Positions 11,211 to 25,015 are shown, counted from the first letter of the stretch. The stretch is DNA of 64,000 nucleotides from Sympetrum striolatum (GCA_947579665.1 OX388348.1:18042001-18106000); one strand, 5' to 3'. Made by a program: numbers and translations. Notes: generated from the sequence alone by a model not told the origin.

Positions 11211-14014
11211 GAATTTGATTAAATGTGGGAAATAAAGGCAAAATTGAGGAAAAAAATTGAATTTTCGCTAAAATTATCCGTTTTCGTGGCTTTTTTCGCT
11301 TAGAATTCGATGAAATGTGGGAAATAAAGGCAAAATTGAGGAAAAAAATTGAATTTTCGCTAAAATTATCCGTTTTCGTTGCTTTTTTCTCTTAGAATTT
11401 GATTAAATGTGGCAAATAAAGGCAAAATTGAGGAAAAAAATTGAATTTTCGCTAAAATTATCCGTTTTCGTTGCTTTTTTCGCTTAGTATTTGATTAAAT
11501 TTAGGAAATAAAGGCAAAATAGAGGAAAAAAATTGAATTTTAGCGAAAATTTTCAGTTTTCGTTGCTTTATTCGCTCATGATTTGCTTAAATGTAACAAA
11601 ATAAAGGCAAAGAAGAGGAAAAACATTGAATTTTCGCTAAAATTATCAGTTTTCGTTGCTTTTTTCGCTCATGATTTGATTAAATGTAGGAAATAAAGGC
11701 GAAATAGAAGAAAAAATTGAATTTTCGCTAAAATTATCAGTTTTCGTTGCTTTTTTCGCTCATGATTTGATTAAATGTATGAAATAAATACGAAATAGAG
11801 GAAAAAATTAAATTTTCGCTAAAATTGTCGGTTTTCGTAGCTTTTTTCGATCATAATTTGATTAAATGTGGGAAATAAAGGCGAAATTGAGGAAAAAAAT
11901 TGAAATTTCTCTGAAATTATTCGTTTTCGTTGCTTTTTTCGCTTAGAATTTGATTAAATCTGGGGAATAAAGGCAAAATTGAGGAAAAATATTGAATTTT
12001 TGCTTAAATTATCCGTTTTCGTTGCTTTTTTCGCTTAGAATTTGATTAACTGTGGGAAATAAAGGCTAAATTGAGGAAAAAAATTGAATATTCGCTAAAA
12101 TTATCCGTTTTCGTTGCTTTTTTCTCTTAGAATTTGATTAAATGTGGCAAATAAAGGCAAAATTGAGGAAAAAAATTGAATTTTCGCTAAAATTATCCGT
12201 TTTCGTTGCTTTTTTCGCTTAGAATTTGATTAAATGTAGGAAATAAAGGCAAAATAGAGGAAAAAATTGAATTTTCGCCAAAATTATCCATTTTCGTTGT
12301 TTTTTTCGCTTAGAATTTGATTAAAGGTGGGAAATAAAGGCAAAATTGTGGAAAAAATTTGAATTTTTGCTAAAATTATCCATTTTCGTTGCTTTTTTCG
12401 CGCTAAAATTATCCGTTTTCGTTGCTTTTTTCGCTTACATTTTTTAATAAATGTGGGAAATAAAGGCAAAATTGAGGAAAAAAATTGAATTTTCGCCAAA
12501 ATTATCCATTTTCGTTGTTTTTTTCGCTTAGAATTTGATTAAAGGTGGGAAATAAAGGCAAAATTGTGGAAAAAAATTGAATTTTTGCTAAAATTATCCG
12601 TTTTCGTTGCTTTTTTCGCTTAGAATTTGATTAAATGTGGGAAATAAAGGCAAAATTGAGGAAAACAATTGAATTTTTTCTAAAATTATCCCTTTTCGTT
12701 GCTTTTTTCGCTTAGAATTTGATTAAATGTGGGAAATAAAGGCAAAATTGAGGAAAATAATTGAATTTTCGCTAAAATTATCCGTTTTCGTTGCTTTTTT
12801 CGCTTAGAATTTGATCAACTGTGGGAAATAAAGGCAAAATTGAGGAAAAAATTGAATTTTCTCTAAAATTATCCGTTTTCGTTGCTTTTTTGCTTAGATT
12901 TTTTAATAAATGTGGGAAATAATAGCAAAATTGAGAAAAAAAAAATGAATTTGATTAAATGTGGGAAATACAGGCAAAATTGTGGAAAAAAATTAAAGTT
13001 TCGCTAAAATTTACAGTTTTCGTTGCTTTTTTCGCTCATAATTTGATTAAATTGGGGAAATAAAGGCAAAATTGAGGAAAAAAATTGAATTTTTGCTAAA
13101 ATTTTCCGTTTTCGATGCTTTTTTCTCTTAGAATTTGATTAAATGTGGCAATTAAAGGCAAAATTGAGGAAAAAAATTGAATTTTTGCTAAAATTATCCA
13201 TTTTCGTTGCTTTTTTCGCGCTAAAATTATCCGTTTTCGTTGCCTTTTTCGCTTAGAATTTGATTAAATGTGGGAAATAAAGGCAAAATTGAGGAAAATA
13301 ATTGAATTTTCGCTAAAATTATCCGTTTTCGTTGCTTTTTTCGCTTAGAATTTGATTAAATGTGGAAAATAAAGGCAAAATTGAGGAAAAAAATTGAATT
13401 TTCGCTAAAATAATCCGTTTTCGTGGCTTTTTTCTCTTAGAATATGATTAAATGTGGCAAATAAAGGCAAAATTGAAGAAAAAAATTGAATTTTTGCTAA
13501 AATTATCCATTTTCGTTGCTTTTTTCGCGCTAAAATTATCCGTTTTCGTTGCCTTTTTCGCTTAGAATTTGATTAAATGTGGGAAATAAAGGCAAAATTG
13601 AGGAAAATAATTGAATTTTCGCTAAAATTATCCGTTTTCGTTGCTTTTTTCGCTTAGAATTTGATTAACTGTGGGAAATAAAGGCAAAATTGAGGAAAAA
13701 ATGGAATTTTCGCTAAAATTATCCGTTTTCGTTGCTTTTTTCGCTTAGTATTTGATTGAATGTAGGAAATAAAGCTACAATAGAGGAAAAAAATTGAATT
13801 TTTGCGAAAATTTTCAGTTTTCGTTGCTTTTTTCGCTCATGATTTGATTAAATGTAGGAAATAAAGGCGAAATAGAAGAAAAAATTGAATTTTCGCTAAA
13901 ATTGTCGGTTTTCGTTGCTTTTTTCGATCATAATTTGATTAAATGTAGGAAATAAAGGCAAAATTGAGGAAAAAAATTGAAATTTCGCTGAAATTATCCG
14001 TTTTCGTTGCTTTT

Positions 14015-15852
14015 TTCGCTTAGAATTTGATTAAATGTGGGGAATAAAGTCAAAATTGAGGAAAAATATTGAATTTTTGCTTAACTTATCCGTTTTCGTT
14101 GCTTTTTTAGCTTAGAATTTGATTAAATGTGGGAAATAAAGGCAAAATTGAGGAAAAAAATTGAATTTTCGCTAAAATTATCCGTTTTCGTTGATTTTTT
14201 CTCTTAGAATTTGATTAAATGTGGCAAATAAAGGCAAAATTGAGGAAAAAAATTGAATTTTCGCTAAAATTATCCGTTTTCGTTGCTTTTTTCGCTTAGA
14301 ATTTGAATAAATATAGGAAATAAAGGCATAATAAGGAAAAAAATTGAATTTCCGCGAAAATTATCAGTTTTCGTTGCTTTATTCGCTCATGATTTGATTA
14401 AATGTAACAAAATAAAATCAAAGTTCAGGAAAAACATTGAATTTTCGCGAAAATTATCAGTTTTCGTTGCTTTATTCGCTCATGATTTGATTAAATGTAA
14501 CAAAATAAAGGCAAAGTTGAGGAAAAACATTGAATTTTCGCTAAAATTATCAGTTTTCGTTGCTTTTTTCGCTCATGATTTGATTAAATGTAGGAAATAA
14601 AGGCGAAATAGAGGAAAAAATTAAATTTTCGCTAAAATTGTCGGTTTTCGTAGCTTTTTTCGATCATAATTTGATTAAATGTTGGAAATAAAGGCGAAAT
14701 TGAGGAAAAAAATTGAAATTTCTCTGAAATTATCCGTTTTCGTTGCTTTTTTCGCAAAGAATTTGATTAAATGTGGGGAATAAAGGCAAAATTGAGGAAA
14801 AATATTGAATTTTTGCTTAAATTATCCGTTTTCGTTGCTTTTTTCGCTTAGAATTTGATAAACTGTGGGAAATAAAGGCAAAATTGAGGAAAAAATTGAA
14901 TTTTCGCTAAAATTATCCGTTTTCGTGGCTTTTTTCGCTTAGAATTTGATTAAATGTGGGGAATAAAGTCAAAATTGAGGAAAAATATTGAATTTTTGCT
15001 TAACTTATCCGTTTTCGTTGCTTTTTTAGCTTAGAATTTGATTAAATGTGGGAAATAAAGGCAAAATTGAGGAAAAAAATTGAATTTTCGCTAAAATTAT
15101 CCGTTTTCGTTGATTTTTTCTCTTAGAATTTGATTAAATGTGGCAAATAAAGGCAAAATTGAGGAAAAAAATTGAATTTTCGCTAAAATTATCCGTTTTC
15201 GTTGCTTTTTTCGCTTAGAATTTGAATAAATATAGGAAATAAAGGCATAATAAGGAAAAAAATTGAATTTCCGCGAAAATTATCAGTTTTCGTTGCTTTA
15301 TTCGCTCATGATTTGATTAAATGTAACAAAATAAAATCAAAGTTCAGGAAAAACATTGAATTTTCGCGAAAATTATCAGTTTTCGTTGCTTTATTCGCTC
15401 ATGATTTGATTAAATGTAACAAAATAAAGGCAAAGTTGAGGAAAAACATTGAATTTTCGCTAAAATTATCAGTTTTCGTTGCTTTTTTCGCTCATGATTT
15501 GATTAAATGTAGGAAATAAAGGCGAAATAGAGGAAAAAATTAAATTTTCGCTAAAATTGTCGGTTTTCGTAGCTTTTTTCGATCATAATTTGATTAAATG
15601 TGGGAAATAAAGGCGAAATTGAGGAAAAAAATTGAAATTTCTCTGAAATTATCCGTTTTCGTTGCTTTTTTCGCAAAGAATTTGATTAAATGTGGGGAAT
15701 AAAGGCAAAATTGAGGAAAAATATTGAATTTTTGCTTAAATTATCCGTTTTCGTTGCTTTTTTCGCTTAGAATTTGATAAACTGTGGGAAATAAAGGCAA
15801 AATTGAGGAAAAAATTGAATTTTCGCTAAAATTATCCGTTTTCGTGGCTTTT
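14015..15852 (+). repeat. 919-bp tandem duplication (ten monomers) in A3
   Basis: About 14,015-14,933 is repeated as about 14,934-15,852. Markers confirm the offset: GAATAAAGTC at 14,042 and 14,961, and the TGTAACAAAATAAA subtype at 14,402 and 15,321. The length equals ten 92-bp monomers. The clearest difference I saw is TGTTGGAAAT near 14,680 against TGTGGGAAAT near 15,600. Near identity indicates a recent unequal exchange, or an assembly duplication. Confidence 0.87.
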
Positions 15853-16339
15853 TTCGCTTAGAATTTGATTAAATGTGGGAAATAAAGGCAAAATTGAGGA
15901 AAATAATTGAATTTTTGCCAAAATTATCCATTTTCGTTGCTTTTTTCGCTTAGAATTTGATTAAAGGTGGGAAATAAAGGCAAAATTGAGGAAAAAAATT
16001 GAATTTTTGCTAAAATTATCCATTTAATTTGCTTTTTTCGCGCTAAAATTATCCGTTTTCGTTGCTTTTTTCGCTTAGAATTTGATTAAATGTGGGAAAT
16101 AAAGGCAAAATTGGGGAAAATAATTGAATTTTCGCTAAAATTATCCGTTTTCGTTGCTTTTTTCGCTTAGAATTTGATTAACTGTGGGAAATAAAGGCAA
16201 AATTGAGGAAAAAATTGAATTTTCGCTAAAATTATCCGTTTTCGTGGCTTTTTTCGCTTAGATTTTGTAATAAATGTGGGAAATAAATGCAAAATTGAGG
16301 AAAAAATTGAATTTTCGCTAAAATTATCCGTTTTCGTTG

Positions 16340-17487
16340 CTTTTTTCCCTTAGAATTTGATTAAATGTGGGAAATAAAGGCAAAAATGAGGAAAAAAATT
16401 GAATTTTCGCTAAAATTATCCGTTTTCGAAGCTTTTTTCGCTTAGAATTTGATTAAATGTGGGAAATAAAGGCAAAATTGAGGAAAAAAATTGAATTTTC
16501 GCTAAAATTATCCGTTTTCGTTGCTTTTTTCTCTTAGAATTTGATTAAATGTGGCAAATAAAATCAAAATTGAGGAAAAAAATTGAATTTTCGCTAAAAT
16601 TATCCGTTTTCGTTGCTTTTTTCGCTTAGAATTTGATCAAATGTAGGAAATAAAGGCAAAATAGAGGAAAAAAATTGAATTTTTGCGAAAATTTTCAGTT
16701 TTCGTTGCTTTATTCGCTCATGATTTGATTAAATGTAACAAAATAAAGGCAAAGAAGAGGAAAAACATTGAATTATCGCTAAAATTATCAGTTTTCGTTG
16801 CTTTTTTCGCTCATGATTTGATTAAATGTGGGAAATAAAGGCGAAATAGAGGACAAAATTGAATTTTCGCTAAAATTGTCGGTTTTCGTTGCTTTTTTCG
16901 ATCATAATTTGATTAAATATACGAAATAAAGGCAAAATTGAGGAAAAAAATTGAATTTTCGCCAAAATTATCCATTTTCGTTGCTTTTTTCGCTTGGAAT
17001 TTGATTAAAGGTGGGAAATAAAGGCAAAATTGAGGAAAAAAATTGAATTTTTGCTAATATTATCCATTTTCTTGGCTTTTTTGCGCTAAAATTATCCGTT
17101 TTCGTTGCATTTTTCGCTAAGAATTTGATTAAATGTGGGAAATACAGGCAAAATTGTGGAAAAAAATTAAAGTTTCGCTAAAATTTACAGTTTTCGTTGC
17201 TTTTTTCGCTCAGAATTTGAATAAATGTAGGAAATAAAGGCAAAATAGAGAAAAAAATTGAATTTTCGCTAAAATTATCCGTTTTCGTTGGTTTTTTCGC
17301 TCAGAATTTGAATAAATGTAGGAAATAAAGGCAAAATTGAGGAAAAAAATTGAAATTTCGCTGAAATTATCCGTTTTCGTTGGTTTTTTCGCTCAGAATT
17401 TTATTAAATGTGGGAAATAAAGGCTAAATTGAGGAAAAAAATTGAATTTTCGCTAAAATTATCCGTTTTTGTTGCTTTTTTCACTTA
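16340..17487 (+). repeat. Terminal segment of A3, copy of 10,060-11,210
   Basis: GCAAAAATGA at 10,101 matches 16,380, and the ends match at offset 6,277. Shared markers are TTCGAAGCTT (10,146 and 16,425), GAATTATCGC, GGACAAAATTG, TAATATTATCC, TTGCATTTTTCGCTAAG and TTGGTTTTTTCGCTCAG. At about 17,140-17,210 the copy differs by a patch of substitutions typical of another monomer (GGGAAATACAGG, TTAAAGTTTCGC, TTTACAG), then returns to matching. Confidence 0.8.
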
Positions 17488-20400
17488 GAATTTGATTAAA
17501 TGTGGGAAATAAAGGCAAAATTGAGGAAAAAAATTGAATTTTCGCTAAAATTATCCGTTTTCGTGGCTTTTTTCGCTTAGAATTCCATGAAATGTGGGAA
17601 ATAAAGGCAAAATTGAGGAAAAAAATTGAATTTTCGCTAAAATTATCCGTTTTCGTTGCTTTTTTCTCTTAGAATTTGATTAAATGTGGCAAATAAAGGC
17701 AAAATTGAGGAAAAAAATTGAATTTTCGCTAAAATTATCCGTTTTCGTTGCTTTTTTCGCTTAGTATTTGATTAAATTTAGGAAATAAAGGCAAAATAGA
17801 GGAAAAAAATTGAATTTTAGCGAAAATTTTCTGTTTTCGTTGCTTTATTCGCTCATGATTTGCTTAAATGTAACAAAATAAAGGCAAAGAAGAGGAAAAA
17901 CATTGAATTTTCGCTAAAATTATCAGTTTTCGTTGCTTTTTTCGCTCATGATTTGATTAAATGTAGGAAATAAAGGCGAAATAGAAGAAAAAATTGAATT
18001 TTCGCTAAAATTATCAGTTTTCGTTGCTTTTTTCGCTCATGATTTGATTAAATGTATGAAATAAATGCGAAATAGAGGAAAAAATTAAATTTTCGCTAAA
18101 ATTGTCGGTTTTCGTAGCTTTTTTCGATCATAATTTGATTAAATGTGGGAGATAAAGGCGAAATTGAGGAAAAAAATTGAAATTTCTCTGAAATTATTCG
18201 TTTTCGTTGCTTTTTTCGCTTAGAATTTGATTAAATCTGGGGAATAAAGGCAAAATTGAGGAAAAATATTGAATTTTTGCTTAAATTATCCGTTTTCGTT
18301 GCTTTTTTCGCTTAGAATTTGATTAACTGAGGGAAATAAAGGCTAAATTGAGGAAAAAAATTGAATATTCGCTAAAATTATCCGTTTTCGTTGCTTTTTT
18401 CTCTTAGAATTTGATTAAATGTGGCAAATAAAGGCAAAATTGAGGAAAAAAATTGAATTTTCGCTAAACTTATCCGTTTTCGTTGCTTTTTTCGCTTAGA
18501 ATTTGATTAAATGTAGGAAATAAAGGCAAAATAGAGGAAAAAATTGAATTTTCGCCAAAATTATCCATTTTCGTTGTTTTTTTCGCTTAGAATTTGATTA
18601 AAGGTGGGAAATAAAGGCAAAATTGTGGAAAAAATTTGAATTTTTGCTAAAATTATCCATTTTCGTTGCTTTTTTCGCTTAGATTTTTTAATAAATGTGG
18701 GAAATAAAGGCAAAATTGAGGAAAAAAATTGAATTTTCGCCAAAATTATCATTTTTCGTTGTTTTTTTCGCTTAGAATTTGATTAAAGGTGGGAAATAAA
18801 GGCAAAATTGTGGAAAAAAATTGAATTTTTGCTAAAATTATCCGTTTTCGTTGCTTTTTTCGCTTAGAATTTGATTAAATGTGGGAAATAAAGGCAAAAT
18901 TGAGGAAAACAATTGAATTTTTTCTAAAATTATCCCTTTTCGTTGCTTTTTTCGCTTAGAATTTGATTAAATGTGGGAAATAAAGGCAAAATTGAGGAAA
19001 ATAATTGAATTTTCGCTAAAATTATCCGTTTTCGTTGCTTTTTTCGCTTAGAATTTGATCAACTGTGGGAAATAAAGGCAAAATTGAGGAAAAAATTGAA
19101 GTTTCGCTAAAATTTACAGTTTTCGTTGCTTTTTTCGCTCATAATTTGATTAAATTGGGGAAATAAAGGCAAAATCGAGGAAAAAAATTGAATTTTCGCT
19201 AAAATTTTCCGTTTTCGATGCTTTTTTCTCTTAGAATTTGATTAAATGTGGCAATTAAAGGCAAAATTGAGGAAAAAATTTGAATTTTTGCTAAAATTAT
19301 CCATTTTCGTTGCTTTTTTCGCGCTAAAATTATCCGTTTTCGTTGCCTTTTTCGCTTAGAATTTGATTAAATGTGGGAAATAAAGGCAAAATTGAGGAAA
19401 ATAATTGAATTTTCGCTATAATTATCCGTTTTCGTTGCTTTTTTCGCTTAGAATTTGATTAAATGTGGAAAATAAAGGCAAAATTGAGGAAAAAAATTGA
19501 ATTTTCGCTAAAATAATCCGTTTTCGTGGCTTTTTTCTCTTAGAATATGATTAAATGTGGCAAATAAAGGCAAAATTGAGGAAAAAAATTGAATTTTTGC
19601 TAAAATTATCCATTTTCGTTGCTTTTTTCGCGCTAAAATTATCCGTTTTCGTTGCCTTTTTCGCTTAGAATTTGATTAAATGTGGGAAATAAAGGCAAAA
19701 TTGAGGAAAATAATTGAATTTTCGCTAAAATTATCCGTTTTCGTTGCTTTTTTCGCTTAGAATTTGATTAACTGTGGGAAATAAAGGCAAAATTGAGGAA
19801 AAAATGGAATTTTCGCTAAAATTATCCGTTTTCGTTGCTTTTTTCGCTTAGTATTTGATTGAATGTAGGAAATAAAGCTACAATAGAGGAAAAAAATTGA
19901 ATTTTTGCGAAAATTTTCAGTTTTCGTTGCTTTTTTCGCTCATGATTTGATTAAATGTAGGAAATAAAGGCGAAATAGAAGAAAAAATTGAATTTTCGCT
20001 AAAATTGTCGGTTTTCGTTGCTTTTTTCGATCATAATTTGATTAAATGTAGGAAGTAAAGGCAAAATTGAGGAAAAAAATTGAAATTTCGCTGAAATTAT
20101 CCGTTTTCGTTGCTTTTTTCGCTTAGAATTTGATTAAATGTGGGGAATAAAGTCAAAATTGAGGAAAAATATTGAATTTTTGCTTAACTTATCCGTTTTC
20201 GTTGCTTTTTTAGCTTAGAATTTGATTAAATGTGGGAAATAAAGGCAAAATTGAGGAAAAAAATTGAATTTTCGCTAAAATTATCCGTTTTCGTTGCTTT
20301 TTTCTCTTAGAATTTGATTAAATGTGGCAAATAAAGGCAAAATTGAGGAAAAAAATTGAATTTTCGCTAAAATTATCCGTTTTCGTTGCTTTTTTCGCTT

Positions 20401-21630
20401 AGAATTTGAATAAATGTAGGAAATAAAGGCATAATAAGGAAAAAAATTGAATTTCCGCGAAAATTATCAGTTTTCGTTGCTTTATTCGCTCATGATTTGA
20501 TTAAATGTAACAAAATTAAATCAAAGTTCAGGAAAAACATTGAATTTTCGCGAAAATTATCAGTTTTCGTTGCTTTATTCGCTCATGATTTGATTAAATG
20601 TAACAAAATAAAGGCAAAGTTGAGGAAAAACATTGAATTTTCGCTAAAATTATCAGTTTTCGTTGCTTTTTTCGCTCATGATTTGATTAAATGTAGGAAA
20701 TAAAGGCGAAATAGAGGAAAAAATTAAATTTTCGCTAAAATTGTCGGTTTTCGTAGCTTTTTTCGATCATAATTTGATTAAATGTGGGAAATAAAGGCGA
20801 AATTGAGGAAAAAAATTGAAATTTCTCTGAAATTATCCGTTTTCGTTGCTTTTTTCGCAAAGAATTTGATTAAATGTGGGGAATAAAGGCAAAATTGAGG
20901 AAAAATATTGAATTTTTGCTTAAATTATCCGTTTTCGTTGCTTTTTTCGCTTAGAATTTGATTAACTGTGGGAAATAAAGGCAAAATTGAGGAAAAAATT
21001 GAATTTTCGCTAAAATTATCCGTTTTCGTGGCTTTTTTCGCTTAGAATTTGATTAAATGTGGGAAATAAAGGCAAAATTGAGGAAAATAATTGAATTTTT
21101 GCCAAAATTATCCATTTTCGTTGCTTTTTTCGCTTAGAATTTGATTAAAGGTGGGAAATAAAGGCAAAATTGAGGAAAAAAATTGAATTTTTGCTAAAAT
21201 TATCCATTTAATTTGCTTTTTTCGCGCTAAAATTATCCGTTTTCGTTGCTTTTTTAGCTTAGAATTTGATTAAATGTGGGAAATAAAGGCAAAATTGGGG
21301 AAAATAATTGAATTTTCGCTAAAATTATCCGTTTTCGTTGCTTTTTTCGCTTAGAATTTGATTAACTGTGGGAAATAAAGGCAAAATTGAGGAAAAAATT
21401 GAATTTTCGCTAAAATTATCCGTTTTCGTGGCTTTTTTCGCTTAGATTTTGTAATAAATGTGGGAAATAAAGGCAAAATTGAGGAAAAAATTGAATTTTT
21501 GCCAAAATTATCCATTTTCGTTGCTTTTTTCGCTTAGAATTTGATTAAAGGTGGGAAATAAAGGCAAAATTGAGGAAAAAAATTGAATTTTTGCCAAAAT
21601 TATCCATTTAATTTTCTTTTTTCGCGCTAA
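17488..21630 (+). repeat. HOR copy A4, first part
   Basis: It aligns to A3 at offset 6,277. The offset falls to 6,244 after loss of one 33-bp copy near 18,680 and to 6,103 after loss of about 141 bp near 19,100, where the short-monomer region is skipped. The lone TGTAACAAAATAAA pair at 20,497-20,703 shows that the A3 duplication is not shared. Near 21,630 the sequence passes from CGCGCTAAAA directly into TTTACAG, deleting the interval that A2 has at about 7,950-8,260. Confidence 0.8.
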
Positions 21631-22915
21631 AATTTACAGTTTTCGTTGCTTTTTTCGCTCATAATTTGATTAAATTATGGAAATAAAGGCAAAATTGAGG
21701 AAAATAATTGAATTTTCGCTAAAATTATCCGTTTTCTTTGCTTTTTTCGCTTTGAATTTGATTAAATGTGGGAAATAAAGGCAAAATTGAGGAAAAAATT
21801 GAATTTTCGCTAAAATTATCCGTTTTCGTGGCTTTTTTCGCTTAGAATTTGATTAAATGTGGGAAATAAAGGCAAAATTGAGGAAAAAAATTGAATTTTC
21901 GCTAAAATTATCCGTTTTCGTTGCTTTTTTCTCTTAAAACTTGATTAAATGTGGCAAATAAAGGCAAAATTGAGGAAAAAAATTGAATTTTCTCGAAAAT
22001 TATCAGTTTTCGTTGCTTTATTCGCTCATGATTTGATTAAATGTAACAAAATAAAGGCAAAGTTGAGGAAAAACATTGAAAATTCGCTGAAATTATCCGT
22101 TTTCGTCGCTTTTTTCGCTTAGAATTCGATTAAATGTGGGGAATAAAGGCTAAATTGAGGAAAAATATTGAATTTTTGCTTAAATTATCCGTTTTCGTTG
22201 CTTTTTTCGCTTAGAATTTGATTAACTGTGGGAAATAAAGGCTAAATTGAGGAAAAAATTGAATTTTCGCTAAAATTATCCGTTTTCGTTACTTTTTCGC
22301 TTAGATTTTTTAATAAATGTGGGAAATAAAGGCAAAATTGAGGAAAAAAATAGAATTTTCGCTAAAATTATCCATTTTCGTTGCTTTTTTCGCTTAGAAT
22401 TTTTATTAAATGTGGGAAATAAAGGCAAAATTGAGGAAAAAAATTGAATTTTCGCTAAAATTATCCGTCTTCGTTGCTTTTTTCTCTTAGAATTTGATTA
22501 AATGTGGCAAATAAAGGCAAAATTGAGGAAAAAAATTGAATTTTCGCTAAAATTATCCGTTTTCGTTGCTTTTTTTGCTTAGAATTTGATTAAATAAAGG
22601 AAATAAAGGCAAAATAGAGGAAAAAAATTGAACTTTCGCCAAAATTATCCATTTTCGTTGTTTTTTTCGCTTAGAATTTGATTAAAGGTGGGAAATAAAG
22701 GCAAAATTGTGGAAAAAAATTGAATTTTTGCTAAAATTATCCATTTTCGTTGCTTTTTTCGCGCTAAAATTATTCGTTTTCGTTGCTTTTTTCGCTTAGA
22801 TTTTTTAATAAATGTGGGAAATAAAGGCAAAATTGAGGAAAAAAATTGAATTTTCGCCAAAATTATCCATTTTCGTTGTTTTTTTCGCTTAGAATTTGAT
22901 TAAAGGTGGGAAATA
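21631..22915 (+). repeat. Copy of A2 segment 8,270-9,560
   Basis: The offset to A2 is about 13,357 (8,381 to 21,738; 9,289 to 22,645). Shared markers are TTTCTTTGC plus GCTTTGAATTT, TTCTCGAAAATT, CGTCGC, ATAGAATTTTCGC and ATAAAGGAAATAAAGG. It ends near 22,915, where the sequence switches back to the AAAATTGGGG monomer also seen at 21,291. Confidence 0.8.
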
Positions 22916-25015
22916 AAGGCAAAATTGGGGAATATAATTGAATTTTCGCTAAAATTATCCGTTTTCGTTGCTTTTTTCGCTTAGAATTTGATTAACTGTG
23001 GGAAATAAAGGCAAAATTGAGGAAAAAATTGAATTTTCGCTAAAATTATCCGTTTTCGTGGCTTTTTTCGCTTAGATTTTGTAATAAATGTGGGAAATAA
23101 AGGCAAAATTGAGGAAAAAATTGAATTTTTGCCAAAATTATCCATTTTCGTTGCTTTTTTCGCTTAGAATTTGATTAAAGGTGGGAAATAAAGGCAAAAT
23201 TGAGGAAAAAAATTGAATTTTTGCCAAAATTATCCATTTAATTTGCTTTTTTCGCGCTAAAATTATCCGTTTTCGTTGCTTTTTTCGCTTAGAATTTGAT
23301 TAAATGTGGGAAATAAAGGCAAAATTGAGGAAAATAATTGAATTTTCGCTAAAATTATCCGTTTTCGTTGCTTTTTTCGCTTAGAATTTGATTAACTGTG
23401 GGAAATAAAGGCAAAATTGAGGAAAAAATTGTATTTTCGCTAAAATTATCCGTTTTCGTTGCTTTTTCGCTTAGATTTTTTAATAAATGTGGGAAAAAAT
23501 AGCAAAATTGAGAAAAAAAATTGAATTTGATTAAATGTGGGAAATACAGGCAAAATGGTGGAAAAAAATTAAAGTTTCGCTAAAATTTACAGTTTTCGTT
23601 GCTTTTTTCGCTCATAATTTGATTAAATTATGGAAATAAAGGCAAAATTGAGGAAAAAAATTGAATTTTCGCTAAAATTATCCGTTTTCTTTGCTTTTTT
23701 CGCTTTGAATTTGATTAAATGTGGGAAATAAAGGCAAAATTGAGGAAAAAATTGAATTTTCGCTAAAATTATCCGTTTTCGTGGCTTTTTTCGCTTAGAA
23801 TTTGATTAAATTATGGAAATAAAGGCAAAATTGAGGAAAAAAATTGAATTTTCGCTAAAATTATCCGTTTTCTTTGCTTTTTTCGCTTTGAATTTGATTA
23901 AATGTGGGAAATAAAGGCAAAATTGAGGAAAAAATTGAATTTTCGCTAAAATTATCCGTTTTCGTGGCTTTTTTCGCTTAGAATTTGATTAAATGTGGGA
24001 AATAAAGGCAAAATTGAGGAAAAAAATTGAATTTTCGCTAAAATTATCCGTTTTCGTTGCTTTTTTCTCTTAAAACTTGATTAAATGTGGCAAATAAAGG
24101 CAAAATTGAGGAAAAAAATTGAATTTTCTCGAAAATTATCAGTTTTCGTTGCTTTATTCGCTCATGATTTGATTAAATGTAACAAAATAAAGGCAAAGTT
24201 GAGGAAAAACATTGAAAATTCGCTGAAATTATCCGTTTTCGTCGCTTTTTTCGCTTAGAATTCGATTAAATGTGGGGAATAAAGGCTAAATTGAGGAAAA
24301 ATATTGAATTTTTGCTTAAATTATCCGTTTTCGTTGCTTTTTTCGCTTAGAATTTGATTAACTGTGGGAAATAAAGGCTAAATTGAGGAAAAAATTGAAT
24401 TTTCGCTAAAATTATCCGTTTTCGTTACTTTTTTCGCTTAGATTTTTTAATAAATGTGGGAAATAAAGGCAAAATTGAGGAAAAAAATAGAATTTTCGCT
24501 AAAATTATCCATTTTCGTTGCTTTTTTCGCTTAGAATTTTTATTAAATGTGGGAAATAAAGGCAAAATTGAGGAAAAAAATTGAATTTTCGCTAAAATTA
24601 TCCGTTTTCGTTGCTTTTTTCTCTTAGAATTTGATTAAATGTGGCAAATAAAGGCAAAATTGAGGAAAAAAATTGAATTTTCGCTAAAATTATCCGTTTT
24701 CGTTGCTTTTTTCGCTTAGAATTTGATTAAATAAAGGAAATAAAGGCAAAATAGAGGAAAAAAATTGAACTTTCGCCAAAATTATCCATTTTCGTTGTTT
24801 TTTTCGCTTAGAATTTGATTAAAGGTGGGAAATAAAGGCAAAATTGTGGAAAAAAATTGAATTTTTGCTAAAATTATCCATTTTCGTTGCTTATTTCGCG
24901 CTAAAATTATTCGTTTTCGTTGCTTTTTTCGCTTAGATTTTTTAATAAATGTGGGAAATAAAGGCAAAATTGAGGAAAAAAATTGAATTTTCGCCAAAAT
25001 TATCCATTTTCGTTG
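22916..25015 (+). repeat. Second copy of the 21.3-22.9 kb segment in A4
   Basis: The copy starts at offset 1,630 (AAAATTGGGG at 21,291 and 22,921; GATTTTGTAATAAATG at 21,446 and 23,076). It keeps the interval around 23,290-23,580 that the first copy deleted, then carries the 8.3-9.5 kb A2 segment again, ending at offset 2,137 (22,645 to 24,782). It ends near 25,015, where TTGGTTTTTCGCTTAG joins the GCAAAAATGA monomer. Confidence 0.78.
23621..23986 (+). repeat. 183-bp (two-monomer) tandem duplication
   Basis: The pair containing GATTAAATTATGG and TTTCTTTGC/GCTTTGAATTT occurs at about 23,621 and again at 23,804, an offset of 183 bp. The equivalent places in A2 (8,320) and in the first A4 copy (21,665) have it only once. 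It is a dimer-sized unequal exchange. Confidence 0.85.

Larger units (their letters stand above)
11211..17487 (+). repeat. HOR copy A3 (6,277 bp to the equivalent point of A4)
   Basis: Positions 11,211 and 17,488 are equivalent (offset 6,277). Relative to A2 it lacks about 2.2 kb: at about 16,300 the sequence passes from the GATTTTGTAATAAATG monomer straight to the TTTTTTCCCTTAG monomer, which in A2 lie at 7,764 and 10,062. It also gains a 919-bp duplication. The GAATTCGATG monomer at its start (11,303) becomes GAATTCCATG in A4. Confidence 0.8.
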
